From Archivesica marissinica (taxonomy: Eukaryota > Mollusca > Bivalvia > Venerida > Vesicomyidae), in the NCBI GenBank assembly GCA_014843695.1, contig CM026386.1, forward strand, positions 90,069,955 through 90,133,954: 64,000 bases of DNA, given 5' to 3'. Position 1 is the first letter of the stretch; the number at the start of each line of letters is the position of its first letter. Under the pieces are notes generated by a model, which made no database searches, was not told the origin of the DNA, and saw only the letters and a list, made by a program, of their open reading frames with translations. The position numbers and the translations under genes were made by a program. Shown in pieces: positions 1-13,300 of the stretch.

Positions 1-141
1 GGTGGCTGCTTAATACATGTGGGTGGCTGCTTAATACATGTGGGTGGCTGCTTAATACATGTGGGTGGCTGCTTAATACATGTGGGTGGCTGCTTAATAC
101 ATGTGGGTGGCTGCTTAATACATGTGGGTGGCTGCTTAATA
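1..141. repeat. 21-bp minisatellite, about 6.7 copies
   Basis: A 21-bp unit beginning ggtggctgcttaata repeats with almost no variation from the first base of the window, so the array probably continues to the left. Nothing coding is seen in it. Positions 142-500 hold unremarkable AT-rich sequence with no gene. Confidence 0.97.
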
Positions 142-499
142 GTGGAAACATTTATAATAAAGCAACATATTGGTGTCTTAATGCTGTCTGCGCTATAGTG
201 GTGACCACTGACGTAGGTTTGACTGTATAAATATTATCTATGTTCAGGTTTACATCCAACGATAAGAAATACATTGTCCAATCCAACCTACCCAATTCTA
301 GTTATTGGAGTGTTGTGAGAATCCAAATATGTGTTTTGGAGATGAAGCATGGACAAGCTATGTGTAATAAAAATGTGAAATGTCGGTAAATCTGCAAACA
401 ATTATCCAACCAGAAATGGGTTACACTATGCACAACTAAACATCATATTGTTGCTTGCTGCCAAGTTTGGTGGCATCTAACTAGGGGATTGGATATTAA

Positions 500-655
500 G
501 TGTGGACAAACAACAATTGACAGACAGGTGGACAGACATTGGACAGACAGAGATGACAGGTGTGTCATATATAGGACATACAGACATGACAGACATACAG
601 GTGGACAACAGACAGGTGGACAGACATATGGCAATAGCCGATGGACAGACAGTGC
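500..655. repeat. GACA-rich degenerate simple repeat
   Basis: Irregular repetition of gacagaca and aggtggacaga blocks. Open frames on both strands here are low-complexity artefacts (repeated Asp/Arg/Gln/Thr on plus, Cys/Pro/Val on minus). No gene is supported. Confidence 0.8.
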
Positions 656-903
656 ATAAGCAATATGAGATGGAACATAATACTAATGATGGACTTTGGA
701 GATATTAAATGTGAAATATTTTGTTTGTTTGTTTAATTATTTTAAGTCCCCGCCACCCCTTACATGCTATTATAATTATTCAACTGAGACAAACGTGATT
801 AATCATTGTAAATCGATACTATACATGCCAGCCGTTGCACAAACATATAATTATGTCTAGTATTTTATGAATACATGTAGCTACAGCATTTATATACACT
901 TAC

Positions 904-1167
904 ATCTCACAAAGATCTCTACATGCTTTGTGACAGTTGCGCTCGTCCCCGGGTTAGATACTGTACATGTGTATGTTGCTGCATCATTCTTGCCCAATGT
1001 TCCCAGCGATAGTACTCCAGTATTGCTAATATCTGATCCAGACTTTGTCCATTTAATATTACAGGTCGGATAGCAATCAGAAGCGCACGTAATGCCAGGT
1101 AGTACGGTGTTTACATTACGTGTATATGATGATGTTGCGCGAGTCAATATTTCTGTATCCGGGCCAT
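904..1167 (-). CDS. Ig-domain exon E1 (four-cysteine type), downstream of cassette A
   Basis: One internal exon of 264 bp (88 codons) of an Ig-superfamily protein. On the minus strand an acceptor (cttcatag) precedes the exon and a GTAAGTG donor follows it; both junctions are phase 1. It opens with the DGPD motif shared by the other four-cysteine exons. Visible landmarks are Cys28, Cys32, Cys36 and Trp40 in a C-x3-C-x3-C-x3-W arrangement, an LSLG strand, then the DAATYTC motif giving Cys68. The extra cysteine pair suggests a second disulfide besides the canonical 28-68 bridge (inference). Its closest relative in the window is the exon at 49145-49420, so it is probably the fourth domain of cassette A. 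The full protein is probably extracellular or membrane-bound, but no signal peptide or membrane segment is visible. Positions 656-903 hold nothing recognised. Confidence 0.85.
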
Positions 1168-2449
1168 CTATGAAGTATAATTAAATATACATTCAATACA
1201 CATGTGAAAAAAGACACTTTCTAAGGAATAACATGTCCTATTACAGTGTATGTTTCTCCCCCAGTGCTTCCCACATACACTACTAAATAATTAAGCAAAC
1301 AAACGTCGCATGCAAAACATCGTATACGATATTTGTTGACATGACTAATTCATGCAAAACAAGACCAAGTACCATGTTTGGAACAAAGCATTCACACCTA
1401 TTGAATAATGCTGTGTGATCAAAACGAGTGTTCATACAGACTTGGCGATATATCTCACTGTAATGTACAATCGAATGGAAAACCTTTCAGAGTATGGCTA
1501 ATAGTTTTCAGAAAGTCCTACTTCACTGTTAAGATTTAGCAAAACAGTTAAGCACAACTTAAGGATTAAAATAAAGAAGAATGTGCATTCTGGATATATG
1601 TCAATTAATATATGTTCATCTTTGTGCGATTTTATTCACCTTTAATTTATCAATGTATGGAATCTAGTGAAAGTATCAAGATTCCACATAATAAATCAAT
1701 AATTGTCGAGTACACTTCATTTACGAATATTGTTCATACAGTTTTGTCGCTGTTCATCAATATTATTTCGGATATCTTGTTAATATTGTAGGTGTTGCCA
1801 AGACAGGTATTGGTACGGTAGATTGCATGTTGCGAAGTGCAGATGGGTCGCTGGTAGTTTACTTGACATAGAACTATGTTGGAACACAGATAAGTCACTC
1901 AAAAGGAAACAGGATTATTGAGTAACAGCAGGTATGTATACATAGTCAGGTGTTTATGTGAACAAGTATGGCAATATGTGTGTTTTAAAATGTTCAAAAC
2001 ACAAGTCCGGACAAAGTTTGACAATATTTTCAAAAATCAACTGGGTTGAACATCATGCGTTTATGCACACCTTGACCTGTTACTGATCATTCATGGTATG
2101 TCCTTAGCGAGGATAATGCTGGTTAATTTTATGATTAAGATTAATTGGTATAAAACCAAAACCAATCAATATTGCAGAGTGTACAATATATTATACAATT
2201 GTACAAAAACATACACATTCTAGCATGTCATAAACTGTACCATTGTTTAAAACCAAGTATTTTAGAGGCTAGTCATAGACGCTTCCAATTTCCTTAATAT
2301 TGTCTATTGAATATGCAATGTAAATTTCTATTTAAAACATCTGTCACAAGTTTGATCTACTGACATAGGAACCATGTGTCCAGGTCCATCTCTGTGAAAC
2401 AATAATGGCATGATATTTGGTCAAATCATGAATGAGGAATGATATAATT
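1168..2449. other. Intron or intergenic, no gene seen
   Basis: AT-rich sequence between exon E1 and the left edge of duplication A. Stops are frequent in all frames and no Ig exon, RNA gene or clear mobile element was recognised. Confidence 0.6.
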
Positions 2450-2757
2450 ATCTAGTTAATGTACTGTGCGTGTATCTGGTTAATGTACTGTGTACGTAAT
2501 TAGTTAATGCACTGCATGCATCTAGTTAATGCACTGTGTGTATCTAGTTAATGCATTGTGTGTATATCTAGTTAATGTACTGTGTGTAGCTAGTTAATGT
2601 ACTGTGTGTATCTAGTTAATGCACTGTGTGTATCTAGTTAATGCACTGTGTGTATCTAGTTAATGCAATGTGTGTATCTATTTAATGCACTGTGTGTATC
2701 TAGTTAATGTACTGTGTGTATCTAGTTAATGCACTGTGTGTATCTAGTTAATGCACT
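2450..2757. repeat. 22-bp minisatellite, about 14 copies
   Basis: Unit tatctagttaatgcactg plus a short gtgtg tail, with a few variants (gtac, cattg). It ends just left of the point where similarity to 52110 begins. It is absent at the start of cassette C. Confidence 0.93.
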
Positions 2758-2904
2758 GTAGAACACACAATTTGAAGTTTGGCTTCACTATGATGAGGTA
2801 TGTTATTTAAACATTTTTGTCATTTTCTAACTTCTTGTAGACAAAAGTAGTATAATTATAATACTAATTATTTGACTGTTTTGGCTCTTTAGCATAGTCA
2901 TTAA

Positions 2905-3005
2905 TAGCAATAGCTCCGTTGGTCGAGTATAGGACTACTAACACAAACATAATGTGTGCAATCTCGGGCTACGGCGACACAACTTTATTTATGTATCTAT
3001 TTACA
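2905..3005 (+). mobile_element. Degenerate tRNA-derived SINE-like element
   Basis: An A-box-like stretch (tagctccgttggtcgagt) is followed about 40 bp later by a weak B-box-like stretch (gtgcaatctcggg) and a tttattta-rich tail, the layout of an old tRNA-derived SINE. The same element sits at the left of B (25324) and C (52262), so it predates the duplication. Positions 3006-3484 hold only AT-rich sequence shared with B. Confidence 0.5.
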
Positions 3006-3484
3006 AATCGGAAATTCAATGTAAAACGTATATATAAATAATATCTGCTCTTATAAGCCTATTGTTAAAAAACTCCAACAGTTTTATATAAATATTTGTA
3101 TTTGAATTTATTATAGAATGTATCGTGTATCGATAATCATTGATGGAATAAATCGAGAATTGATACTGACTATTCAATGAAATATCATAGATATTGCACA
3201 TTGAATCATAGCTCCATAAATATTCTCATCACATAGCAACCCCGGCAGCTGTCCCAATGTTTGACCCGCCACAATGTGTTTGTAATAGAAGCTATATTTC
3301 TAATAATCTATAATATGGTAGTGACTGTTGTAGTTAAGTCCAGTATAAATAGAACACTAGATGTCCGTCTTACATGTACATATTCCACATGCTATGTTAC
3401 ATAACATAAGACATTGGTACTAATATAAAACATAAATTCCAAATTAGGTAAGCATTCAATGTGTATCTTACCATACGTTTGGTT

Positions 3485-3850
3485 GGGTGGGATAGGAAAA
3501 CGTCCACAACATATCAATGTATAATGCTGGGATAGGAAAACTACCACAACATATCAATGTATAATGCTGGGATACGACCACTACCACAACATATCAATGT
3601 ATAATGCTGGGATACGAACACTACCACAACATATCAATGTATAATGCTGGGATACGACCACTACCACAACATATCAAGGTATAATGCTGGGATACGAACA
3701 CTACCACAACATATCAATGTATAATGCTGGGATACGACCACTACCACAACATATCAAGGTATAATGCTGGGATACGAACACTACCACAACATATCAATGT
3801 ATAATGCTGGGATACGAACACTACCACAACATATCAATGTATAATGCTAA
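3485..3850. repeat. 40-bp minisatellite, about 9 copies
   Basis: Unit of 40 bp containing gggatacgaacactaccaca, with alternating gacca/gaaca variants that suggest an 80-bp higher-order step. It merges into the neighbouring 48-bp array through the shared stretch atcaatgtataatgct. Homologous arrays lie at 25905 and 53455. Confidence 0.95.
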
Positions 3851-4130
3851 GGAATATCAGCAATATATTCTATGACTGAGATCTATGTATAATGCTAAGG
3901 AATATCAGCAATATATTCTATGACTGAGATCTATGTATAATGCTAAGGAATATCAGCAATATATTCCATGGTTGAGATCAATGTATAATGCTAAGGAATA
4001 TCAGCAATATATTATATGGTTGAGATCAATGTATAATGCTAAGGACTATCAGCAATATATTCTATGGTTGAGATCAATGTATAATGCTAAGGAATATCAG
4101 CAATATAATGTATCGTTGAGATCTGTGTAG
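3850..4130. repeat. 48-bp minisatellite, about 6 copies
   Basis: Unit of 48 bp containing aaggaatatcagcaatatat. Because 48 is 16 codons, an open frame survives on the plus strand, but it is repeat-driven and carries no recognisable domain. It lies in the intron just downstream of exon E2 relative to the minus-strand gene. Confidence 0.95.
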
Positions 4131-4287
4131 ATTTGTTTTTTCTTGCATCAAAGTGCGACGTACATGTAATATAATATTATGTCACTATAATTCCCAATAG
4201 TTTTATTCGAAATTCCCAACTGCCACTTAATACTAATGCTACGTTCATGATGTTCCAACTTAATTGCTAGATAAATCTTATACTTAT

Positions 4288-4560
4288 ATCTAACATTGAG
4301 TCGTACTTGAGGTGAGTTCTTGGTAACTGCTCGGTCTGCGTTGGTAGCAGTGCATGTGTAAGCACCGATATACGACGTGTCTATGATGCCCAATGACAAT
4401 GTGTCTGTATTGCTGACTGGAATGGTCTGTCCCTGTTTTGTCCACTTGTATGTACATACAGAGTTGCAATCAGCATAACATTTTACATCGGTTAATGTTG
4501 TAGCCTGGTCCACTATGTAGTTTGTGTTTGAAGGGGTTAGTGTAACAACATCTGGTCCGT
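4288..4560 (-). CDS. Ig-domain exon E2A (four-cysteine type) with a damaged splice donor
   Basis: A 273-bp internal exon (91 codons), phase 1 at both ends, starting after an aatttag acceptor. Landmarks are DGPD at the start, Cys28, Cys32, Cys36 and Trp40, and the GAYTC motif giving Cys70, ending around residue 91 in RLNVR. The matching exons in B (26894-27166) and C (54254-54526) are the same length. The odd point is the donor: B and C read GATGTAAGTAT across the boundary, whereas A reads GATATAAGTAT, because position 4287 is t where the others have c. Without the GT this exon should be skipped, or a cryptic donor used. Skipping would keep the frame because the exon is symmetric. It may therefore be a decaying exon or a sequencing error. 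Confidence 0.85.
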
Positions 4561-4599
4561 CTAAATTTGGGAGTATGTTGATTAACAATAAATAATTGG

Positions 4600-5036
4600 T
4601 TGAATCGATTTCCCCTCTATATTGTCATTGTTTGAAAAGTAGGCATGTGTGGGTGTGAGCTTGGTTTAAATAATATGTATGGCAAAACATACCGGTAAGT
4701 TACATATAACAAACGACATACATAACTACATAATGCAAAGGATCAAGCAGGAGCCAATAGGTAGAGTTTATAAAAACGTTTTCCTTTAGTGTTGTTAAAT
4801 GCAACGTAAAACAACAGTACATAAAAACTTAATACTTAGCATTAGGAATGTGAAGTATGAAGTACACTGTTGTTGTAGTTTCCGGTTGGATCTGGAACAA
4901 TGTAGTCATAGGCATTAAGTTTGAAAATTTAACAAGTAAATCAATAACAATTAACATGTTGTGCTTTTATCAAAGTGCAACATTTGCAGATAAGAAAGTG
5001 TATGTCATTTACACTCAATCTGCTGTATTGATACTC
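4600..5036. other. Intron between E3A and E2A, unique part
   Basis: AT-rich intron sequence that also aligns to cassettes B and C. No exon signal and no domain seen. Confidence 0.6.
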
Positions 5037-8000
5037 TGTGCCTATATATGTCATTGACAGAATATATCCACTACTACCTGATGTATGACCATACTTTGTA
5101 CTTATATAGGTCATTGACAGAATATATCCACTACTACCTGATGTATGACCATACGTTGTGCTTATATCGGTCATTGATATAATATATCCACTACTACCTG
5201 ATGTATGACCATACTTTGTGCTTATATAGGTCATTGACAGAATACTCTCCACTACTACCTGATGTATGCCCATACTTTGTGCTTATATAGGTCATTGACA
5301 TAATACTCTCCACTACTACCTGATGTATGACCATAATGTGTGCTTATATAGGTCATTTACAGAATGTCTCCACTACTACCTGATGTTTGACCATACTTTG
5401 TGCTTATATAGGTCATTGACAGAATATTCTCCACTACTATATGATGTATGACCATACTTTGTGCTTATATAGGTCATTTACAGAATGTCTCCACTACTAC
5501 CTGATGTATGACCATACATTGTGCTTATATAGGTCATTGACATAATACTCTCCACTACTATATGATGTATGACCATACTTTGTACTTACATAATACATTG
5601 ATAGAATATTCTCCACTACTATATGATTATATGTCCATATGTTGTGCTTACATAGGACATTGACGGACTACTCTCCACTACTATATGATGCATGGCCATA
5701 CTTTATACTTACATAGTACATTGACATAATGATCTCCACTACTATATGATGCATAACCATACTTTATACTTACATAATACATTGACATAATGATCTCCAC
5801 TACTATATTATGTATAACCATACGGTGTACATACATAGGACATTGACGGAATACTCTCCACTACTATATGATGTATAACCATACGGTGTACTTACATAGG
5901 ACATTGACGGAATACTCTCCACTACTATCTAATGTATAACCATACGGTGTACTTACATTGGACATTGACGGAATACTATCCACTACTATCTGATGTATAA
6001 CCATATGTTGTACTTACATAGAACATTGACGGAATACTCTCCACTACTATCTGATGTATAACCATATGTTGTACTTACATAGGACATTGACGGAATACTC
6101 TCCACTACTATATGATATATGACCATACGTTGTGCTTATATAGGTCATTGATATAATATCTCCACTACTACCTGATGTATGCCCATACTTTGTGCTTATA
6201 TAGGTCATTGATATAATATCTCCACTACTACCTGATGTATGACCATACTTTGTGCTTATATAGGTCATTTACATAATGTCTCCACTAATACCTGATGTAT
6301 GACCATACTTTGTGCTTATGTAGGTCATTGACAGAATACTCTCCACTACTATCTGATGTATGACCATACTTTGTACTTACATAGTACATTGATATAATAC
6401 TGTCCACTACTATATGATGTATGACCATACTTGTACTTACATAGTACATTGATATAATACTGTCCACTACTATATGATGTATGACCATACTTTGTACTTA
6501 CATAGTACATTGATATAATACTGTCCACTACTATATGATGTATGACCATACTTTGTACTTACATAGTACATTGATATAATACTCTCCACTACTATATGAT
6601 GTATGACCATACTTTGTACTTACATAGTACATTGATATAATACTCTCCACTACTATCTGATGTATGACCATACTTTGTGCTTACATAGGACATTGACAGA
6701 ATACTCTCCACTACTATCTGATGTATGACCATACTTTGTGCTTACATAGGACATTGATAGAATACTCTCCACTACTATCTGATGTATGACCATACTTTGT
6801 ACTTACATAGTACATTGATATAATACTGTCCACTACTATATGATGTATGACCATACTTTGTACTTACATAGTACATTGATATAATACTGTCCACTACTAT
6901 ATGATGTATGACCATACTTTGTACTTACATAGTACATTGATATAATACTGTCCACTACTATATGATGTATGGCCCTACTTGTTACTTACATAGTACATTG
7001 ATATAATACTGTCCACTACTATATGATGTATTGCTTTGTACTTACATAGTACATTGATATAATACTTTCCCTACTATCTGATGTATAAACATACGTTGTG
7101 CTTACATAGGACATTGACGGAATACTCTCCACTACTATCTGATGTATAACCATATGTTGTGCTTACATAGGACATTGATAGAATACTCTCCACTACTATC
7201 TGATGTATAACCATATGTTGTACTTACATAGGACATGGATAGAATACTATCCACTACTATCTAATGTATAACCATACTTTGTACTTACATAATACATTGA
7301 CGGAATACTCTCCACTACTATCTGATGTATAACCATACTTTGTACTTACATACTACATTGGTAGAATACTCTCCACTACTATCTGATGTATAACCATATG
7401 GTGTGCTTACATAGGACATTGATAGAATACTCTCCACTACTATCTGATGTATAACCATATGTTGTACTTACATAGGACATTGACGGACTACTCTCCACTA
7501 CTATATGATGTATGACCATACTTTGTACTTACATAATACATTGATAGAATACTATCCACTACTATCTAATGTATAACCATACGGTGTACTTACATAGGAC
7601 ATTGACGGAATACTCTCCACTACTATCTGATGTATAACCATACGGTGTACTTACATAGGACATTGACGGAATACTCTCCACTACTATCTGATGTATAACC
7701 TTACGTTGTACTTACATAGGACATTGACGGAATACTCTCCACTACTATATGATGCATGACCATACTTTATACTTACATATTACATTGACATAATGATCTC
7801 CACTACTATATGGTGCATGACCATACTTTGTGCTTATATAGGTCATTTACAGAATGTCTCCACTACTACCTGATGTATAACCATACTTTGTGCTTATGTA
7901 GGTCATTGACAGAATACTCTCCACTACTATCTGATATATGACCATACTTTGTACTTACATAGTACATTGATATAATACTGTCCACTACTATATGATGTAT

Positions 8001-8812
8001 GGCCATACCTTGTACTTACATAGTACATTGATATAATACTGTCCACTACTATATGATGTATGACCATACTTTGTACTTACATAGTACATTGATATAATAC
8101 TGTCCACTACTATATGATGTATGGCCCTACCTTGTACTTACATAGTACATTGATATAATACTGTCCACTACTATATGATGTATGACCATACTTTGTACTT
8201 ACATAGTACATTGATATAATACTTTCCACTACTATCTGATGTATAACCATACGTTGTGCTTACATAGGACATTGACGGAATACTCTCCACTACTATCTGA
8301 TGTATAACCATATGTTGTGCTTACATAGGACATTGATAGAATACTCTCCACTGCTATCTGATGTATAACCATATGTTGTACTTACATAGGACATGGATAG
8401 AATACTATCCACTACTATCTAATGTATAACCATACTTTGTACTTACATAATACATTGACGGAATACTCTCCACTACTATCTGATGTATAACCATACTTTG
8501 TACTTACATACTACATTGGTAGAATACTCTCCACTACTATCTGATGTATAACCATACTTTGTACTTACATACTACATTGGTAGAATACTCTCCACTACTA
8601 TATGATGTATGACAATACTTTGTACTTACATAGTGCATTGATAGAATACTCTCCACTACTATATGATGTATGACCATACTTTGTACTTACATAGTACATT
8701 GATAGAATACTCTCCACTACTATATGATGTATGACCATACTTTGTACTTACACAGTACATTGATATAATACTCTCCACTACTATATGATGTATGACCATA
8801 CTTTGTACTTAC
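5037..8812. repeat. 61-bp minisatellite derived from the E3 exon/donor junction, about 62 copies
   Basis: Unit of 60-61 bp (for example successive tgaccatact starts at 6361, 6422, 6482 and 6543). On the minus strand each unit reads the last codons of exon E3 (SSGEYSINVL), a GTAAGTAC-type donor and the first intron bases. The array is contiguous with exon E3A: the last unit is the real exon end. Many units keep GTAAG. Units near 5040-5560 and some at 6130-6260 and 7830 have ATAAG instead, so the donor is lost there. Homologous arrays in B and C have about 19 and 4 units. Confidence 0.93.
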
Positions 8813-9118
8813 ATAATACATTGATAGAATACTCTCCACTACTATCTGACGTGTAACCATTTGTGACGACTTCTGTAGAAGTGCAGATAAACTTCAAATC
8901 CGTGTCTATTTTTGCAACATTAGAGACTGCAAGTGTGTTTCCCGATAGCGAGTATCGTCCACTTGAAGTGACTGCAGAATTGTCCACGTTCCAGTTGTAC
9001 GATCGACTCAGACTGTGATGTGTTGGTACAGTAGTGGATGTACTTTCACATGTAAGTGTAGCATCATCTCCAACTGATGGAACATTACTAGATTGTATGT
9101 TTGGCTGTGTCGGGATAC
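8813..9118 (-). CDS. Ig-domain exon E3A (C2-like)
   Basis: A 306-bp internal exon (102 codons), phase 1 at both ends. The acceptor is ctattgaag and the donor is GTAAGTAC. Landmarks are the LTCES strand with Cys24, YNW with Trp43, then FIC with Cys79 in strand F, where the usual Tyr two residues before Cys is Phe. The exon ends in the G-strand segment SGEYSINVL. B (28748-29053) and C (55188-55493) have the same length and nearly the same protein. Its last 30 or so bases and its donor have been amplified into the adjoining 61-bp array. The role is presumably an extracellular Ig domain of a receptor or adhesion protein; ligand and pathway are not visible. Confidence 0.87.
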
Positions 9119-10349
9119 CTTCAATAGATTGAATATTTAGAATGAGTGATGATATTTATTATTAATAACAATAATAACTAGGTAGAGATTTATCAAATCA
9201 AGTTATTAAAATAGATTTATTTATTAAACCGATACATTAATATATTTCCTTTATTTTAATCCAATGTTCATTTAAAATGAGTTCATGACCATGCTATTTT
9301 GGAGCCACGCCTTCTGTCAATGAGATACAGACACTTCGGTACTACGGTACCATGGCCCTGTTTTAATATTATTTGATATATCGATAGTGATGTGTCCAGC
9401 CAGCATATGGATGTACCTACCTGCCAGTTTGTACACATATATAGGATGTTACATGAGTGGTGACCTCATACCATATTTCATGAAATTATGAGATATGAAA
9501 ACATGTTACTATATTTTGCAAAGTTATTGAAATCTTTGCCATAGTAAATATTTGAGAACATTACACCATTATTTTGCGGGTAAGAATTGTTAGTGGAGCA
9601 AAGTGGCCGAGGTAAACAAAGGATATTCTTTAAGCTCACATATTGACCTGCATGTTCGACAATAATGGCCACATATAATTATAGAAATGGTCGAATATCG
9701 AAATGAACCTTGAAGTTTTTATAAAATATATATTGTGATCTCATTTGAACACGATCCAAATGAAATATATAATCCGAACGGTCTTTATTAGGCAAATACT
9801 ACGTGCACACGGACATGTACGCTTGCGAAAAGCTACTAGATACCTGAGTATTTACTCTCAGGTAGTAGACTTTCACTAACAATTGTAATAATGCCACAGC
9901 TGTATTTCAAAGATTTAGATTTCACAATGTAGAATTTCCAGACAGAATATTTCATTATACAGCTGACAAATGGCTCAACCTTTCGGACAACCTGTCGGAC
10001 AATCAGTATAGAATTTTAAATGATTACTCATCATGACACGTTGGTGAGTGAATACTTGAATCCCTAGCTAGATATGTAACTAACTTACCATCACATTAAT
10101 ACGGGTAATCTAAGTGTCACAATATATGTCCGTGCTATTTATCATGAATCAAGTACTGGTAGCTGTCACCCTGACCATTTATCCATGGACACGTACATCC
10201 TTTAATGAACAATTGCTTCGAATTTGGACTATTTTAGCTTCTATTAAAGAAATATTTATCATTAGAATGAAATTTACCTAACTATATGTCAACATCTCCA
10301 ACAATGCTATCAAAGGGTACCCTATAATGATGATTATTGTTTCAAGTTC
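9119..10349. other. Intron between E4A and E3A, unique part
   Basis: AT-rich sequence alignable to 29054-30560 and 55494-57900. It includes a short fragment (about 9445-9500, gatgttacatgagtggtgac) related to the foldback element at 17446. B and C carry about 200 bp, beginning gactcaaactcaatag, that is missing or deleted in A near 10190. No exon is recognised. Confidence 0.6.
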
Positions 10350-13300
10350 CAGTATTTTAAATACCTAATATATACAAAGTAGAGCATTTATCAGTAGTTA
10401 AGGATTGTATAGTTTACATACCTAATATATACCCAGTAGAGCATTTATCAGTAGTGAAGGATTGTATATTTTACTTAACTAATATATACAAAGTAGAGCA
10501 TTTATCAGTAGTCAAGGATTGTATAGTTTACTTACCTAATATATACAAAGTAGAGCGTTTATCAGTAGTTAAGGATTGTATAGTTTACATACCTAATATA
10601 TACCCAGTAGAGCATTTATCAGTAGTTAAGGATTGTATAGTTTACATACCTAATATATACAAAGTAGAGCATTTATCAGTAGTTAAGGATTGTATAGTTT
10701 ACATACCTAATATATACCCAGTAGAGCATTTATCAGTAGTTAAGGATTGTATAGTTTACATACCAAATATATACCCAGTAGAGCATTTATCAGTAGTCAA
10801 GGATTGTATAGTTTACTTACCTAATATATATAAAGTAGAGCATTTATCAGTAGTTAAGGATTGTATAGTTTACATACCTAATATATACACAGTAGAGCAT
10901 TTATCAGTAGTCAAGGATTGTATAGTTTACTTACCTAATATATATAAAGTAGAGCATTTATCAGTAGTTAAGGATTGTATATTTTACTTACCTAATATAT
11001 ATAAAGTAGAGCATTTATCAGTAGTAAAGGATTGTATATTTTACTTACCTAATATATACAAAGTAGAGCATTTATCAGTAGTTAAGGATTGTATATTTTT
11101 TACCTAATATATCAGTAGAGCATTTATCAGTAGTTAAGGATTGTATATTTTACTTACCTAATATATAAAAGTAGAGCATTTATCAGTAGTTAAGGATTGT
11201 ATATTTTACTTACCTAATATATAAAAGGTAGAGCATTTATCAGTAGTTAAGGAGTGTATATTTTACTTACCTAATATATAAATTAGAGCATTTATCAGTA
11301 GTGAAGGATTGTATATTTTACTTACCTAATATATATAAAGTAGAGCATTTATCAGTAGTTAAGGATTGTATATTTTACTTACCTAATATATATAAAGTAG
11401 AGCATTTATCAGTAGTCAAGGATTGTATATTTTACTTACCTAATATATACAAAGTAGAGCATTTATCAGTAGTTAAGGATTGTATATTTTACTTACCTAA
11501 TATATACAAAGTAGAGCATTTATCAGTAGTTAAGGATTGTATATTTTACTTACCTAATATATAAAAGGTAGAGCATTTATCAGTAGTTAAGGATTGTATA
11601 TTTTACTTACCTAATATATAAAAGGTAGAGCATTTATCAGTAGTTAAGGAGTGTATATTTTACTTACCTAATATATATAAATTAGAGCATTTATCAGTAG
11701 TGAAGGATTGTATATTTTACTTACCTAATATATAAAAGGTAGAGCATTTATCAGTAGTTAAGGATTGTATATTTTACTTACCTAATATATAAATGGTAGA
11801 GCATTTATCAGTAGTGAAGGATTGTATATTTTACTTACCTAATATATATAAAGTATAGCATTTATCAGTAGTCAAGGATTGTATAGTTTACTTACCTAAT
11901 ATATATAAAGTAGAGCATTTATCAGTAGTTAAGGATTGTATATTTTACTTACCTAATATATATAAAGTAGAGCATTTATCAGTAGTCAAGGATTGTATAT
12001 TTTACTTACCTAATATATACAAAGTAGAGCATTTATCAGTAGTTAAGGATTGTATATTTTACTTACCTAATATATACAAAGTAGAGCATTTATCAGTAGT
12101 TAAGGATTGTATATTTTACTTACCTAATATATAAAAGGTAGAGCATTTATCAGTAGTTAAGGATTGTATATTTTACTTACCTAATATATAAAAGGTAGAG
12201 CATTTATCAGTAGTTAAGGAGTGTATATTTTACTTACCTAATATATATAAATTAGAGCATTTATCAGTAGTGAAGGATTGTATATTTTACTTACCTAATA
12301 TATAAAAGGTAGAGCATTTATCAGTAGTTAAGGATTGTATATTTTACTTACCTAATATATAAATGGTAGAGCATTTATCAGTAGTGAAGGATTGTATATT
12401 TTACTTACCTAATATATACAAAGTAGAGCATTTATCAGTAGTGAAGGATTGTATATTTTACTTACCTAATATATACAAAGTAGAGCATTTATCAGTAGTT
12501 AAGTATTGTATATTTTACTTACCTAATATATACAAAGTAGAGCATTTATCAGTAGTTAAGTATTGTATATTTTACTTACCTAATATATATAAATTAGAGC
12601 ATTTATCAGTAGTGAAGGATTGTATATTTTACTTACCTAATATATAAAAGGTAGAGCATTTATCAGTAGTTAAGGATTGTATATTTTACTTACCTAATAT
12701 ATAAAAGGTAGAGCATTTATCAGTAGTTAAGTATTGTATATTTTACTTACCTAATATATACAAAGTAGAGCATTTATCAGTAGTTAAGTATTGTATATTT
12801 TACTTACCTAATATATAAAAGGTAGAGCATTTATCAGTAGTTAAGGATTGTATATTTTACTTACCTAATATAAAAGGTAGAGCATTTATCAGTAGTTAAG
12901 GAGTGTATATTTTACTTACCTAATATATATAAATTAGAGCATTTATCAGTAGTGAAGGATTGTATATTTTACTTACCTAATATATAAAAGGTAGAGCATT
13001 TATCAGTAGTTAAGGATTGTATATTTTACTTACCTAATATATAAATGGTAGAGCATTTATCAGTAGTGAAGGATTGTATATTTTACTTACCTAATATATA
13101 TAAAGTATAGCATTTATCAGTAGTCAAGGATTGTATAGTTTACTTACCTAATATATATAAAGTAGAGCATTTATCAGTAGTTAAGGATTGTATATTTTAC
13201 TTACCTAATATATATAAAGTAGAGCATTTATCAGTAGTCAAGGATTGTATATTTTACTTACCTAATATATACAAAGTAGAGCATTTATCAGTAGTTAAGG

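Noticed and set aside
10454..11107. Long plus-strand frame with a 19-residue repeat (VEHLSVVKDCI...) as a repeat protein
   Set aside because: Results from a 57-bp minisatellite whose minus strand carries the E4 exon end. No start context, signal or domain supports it.
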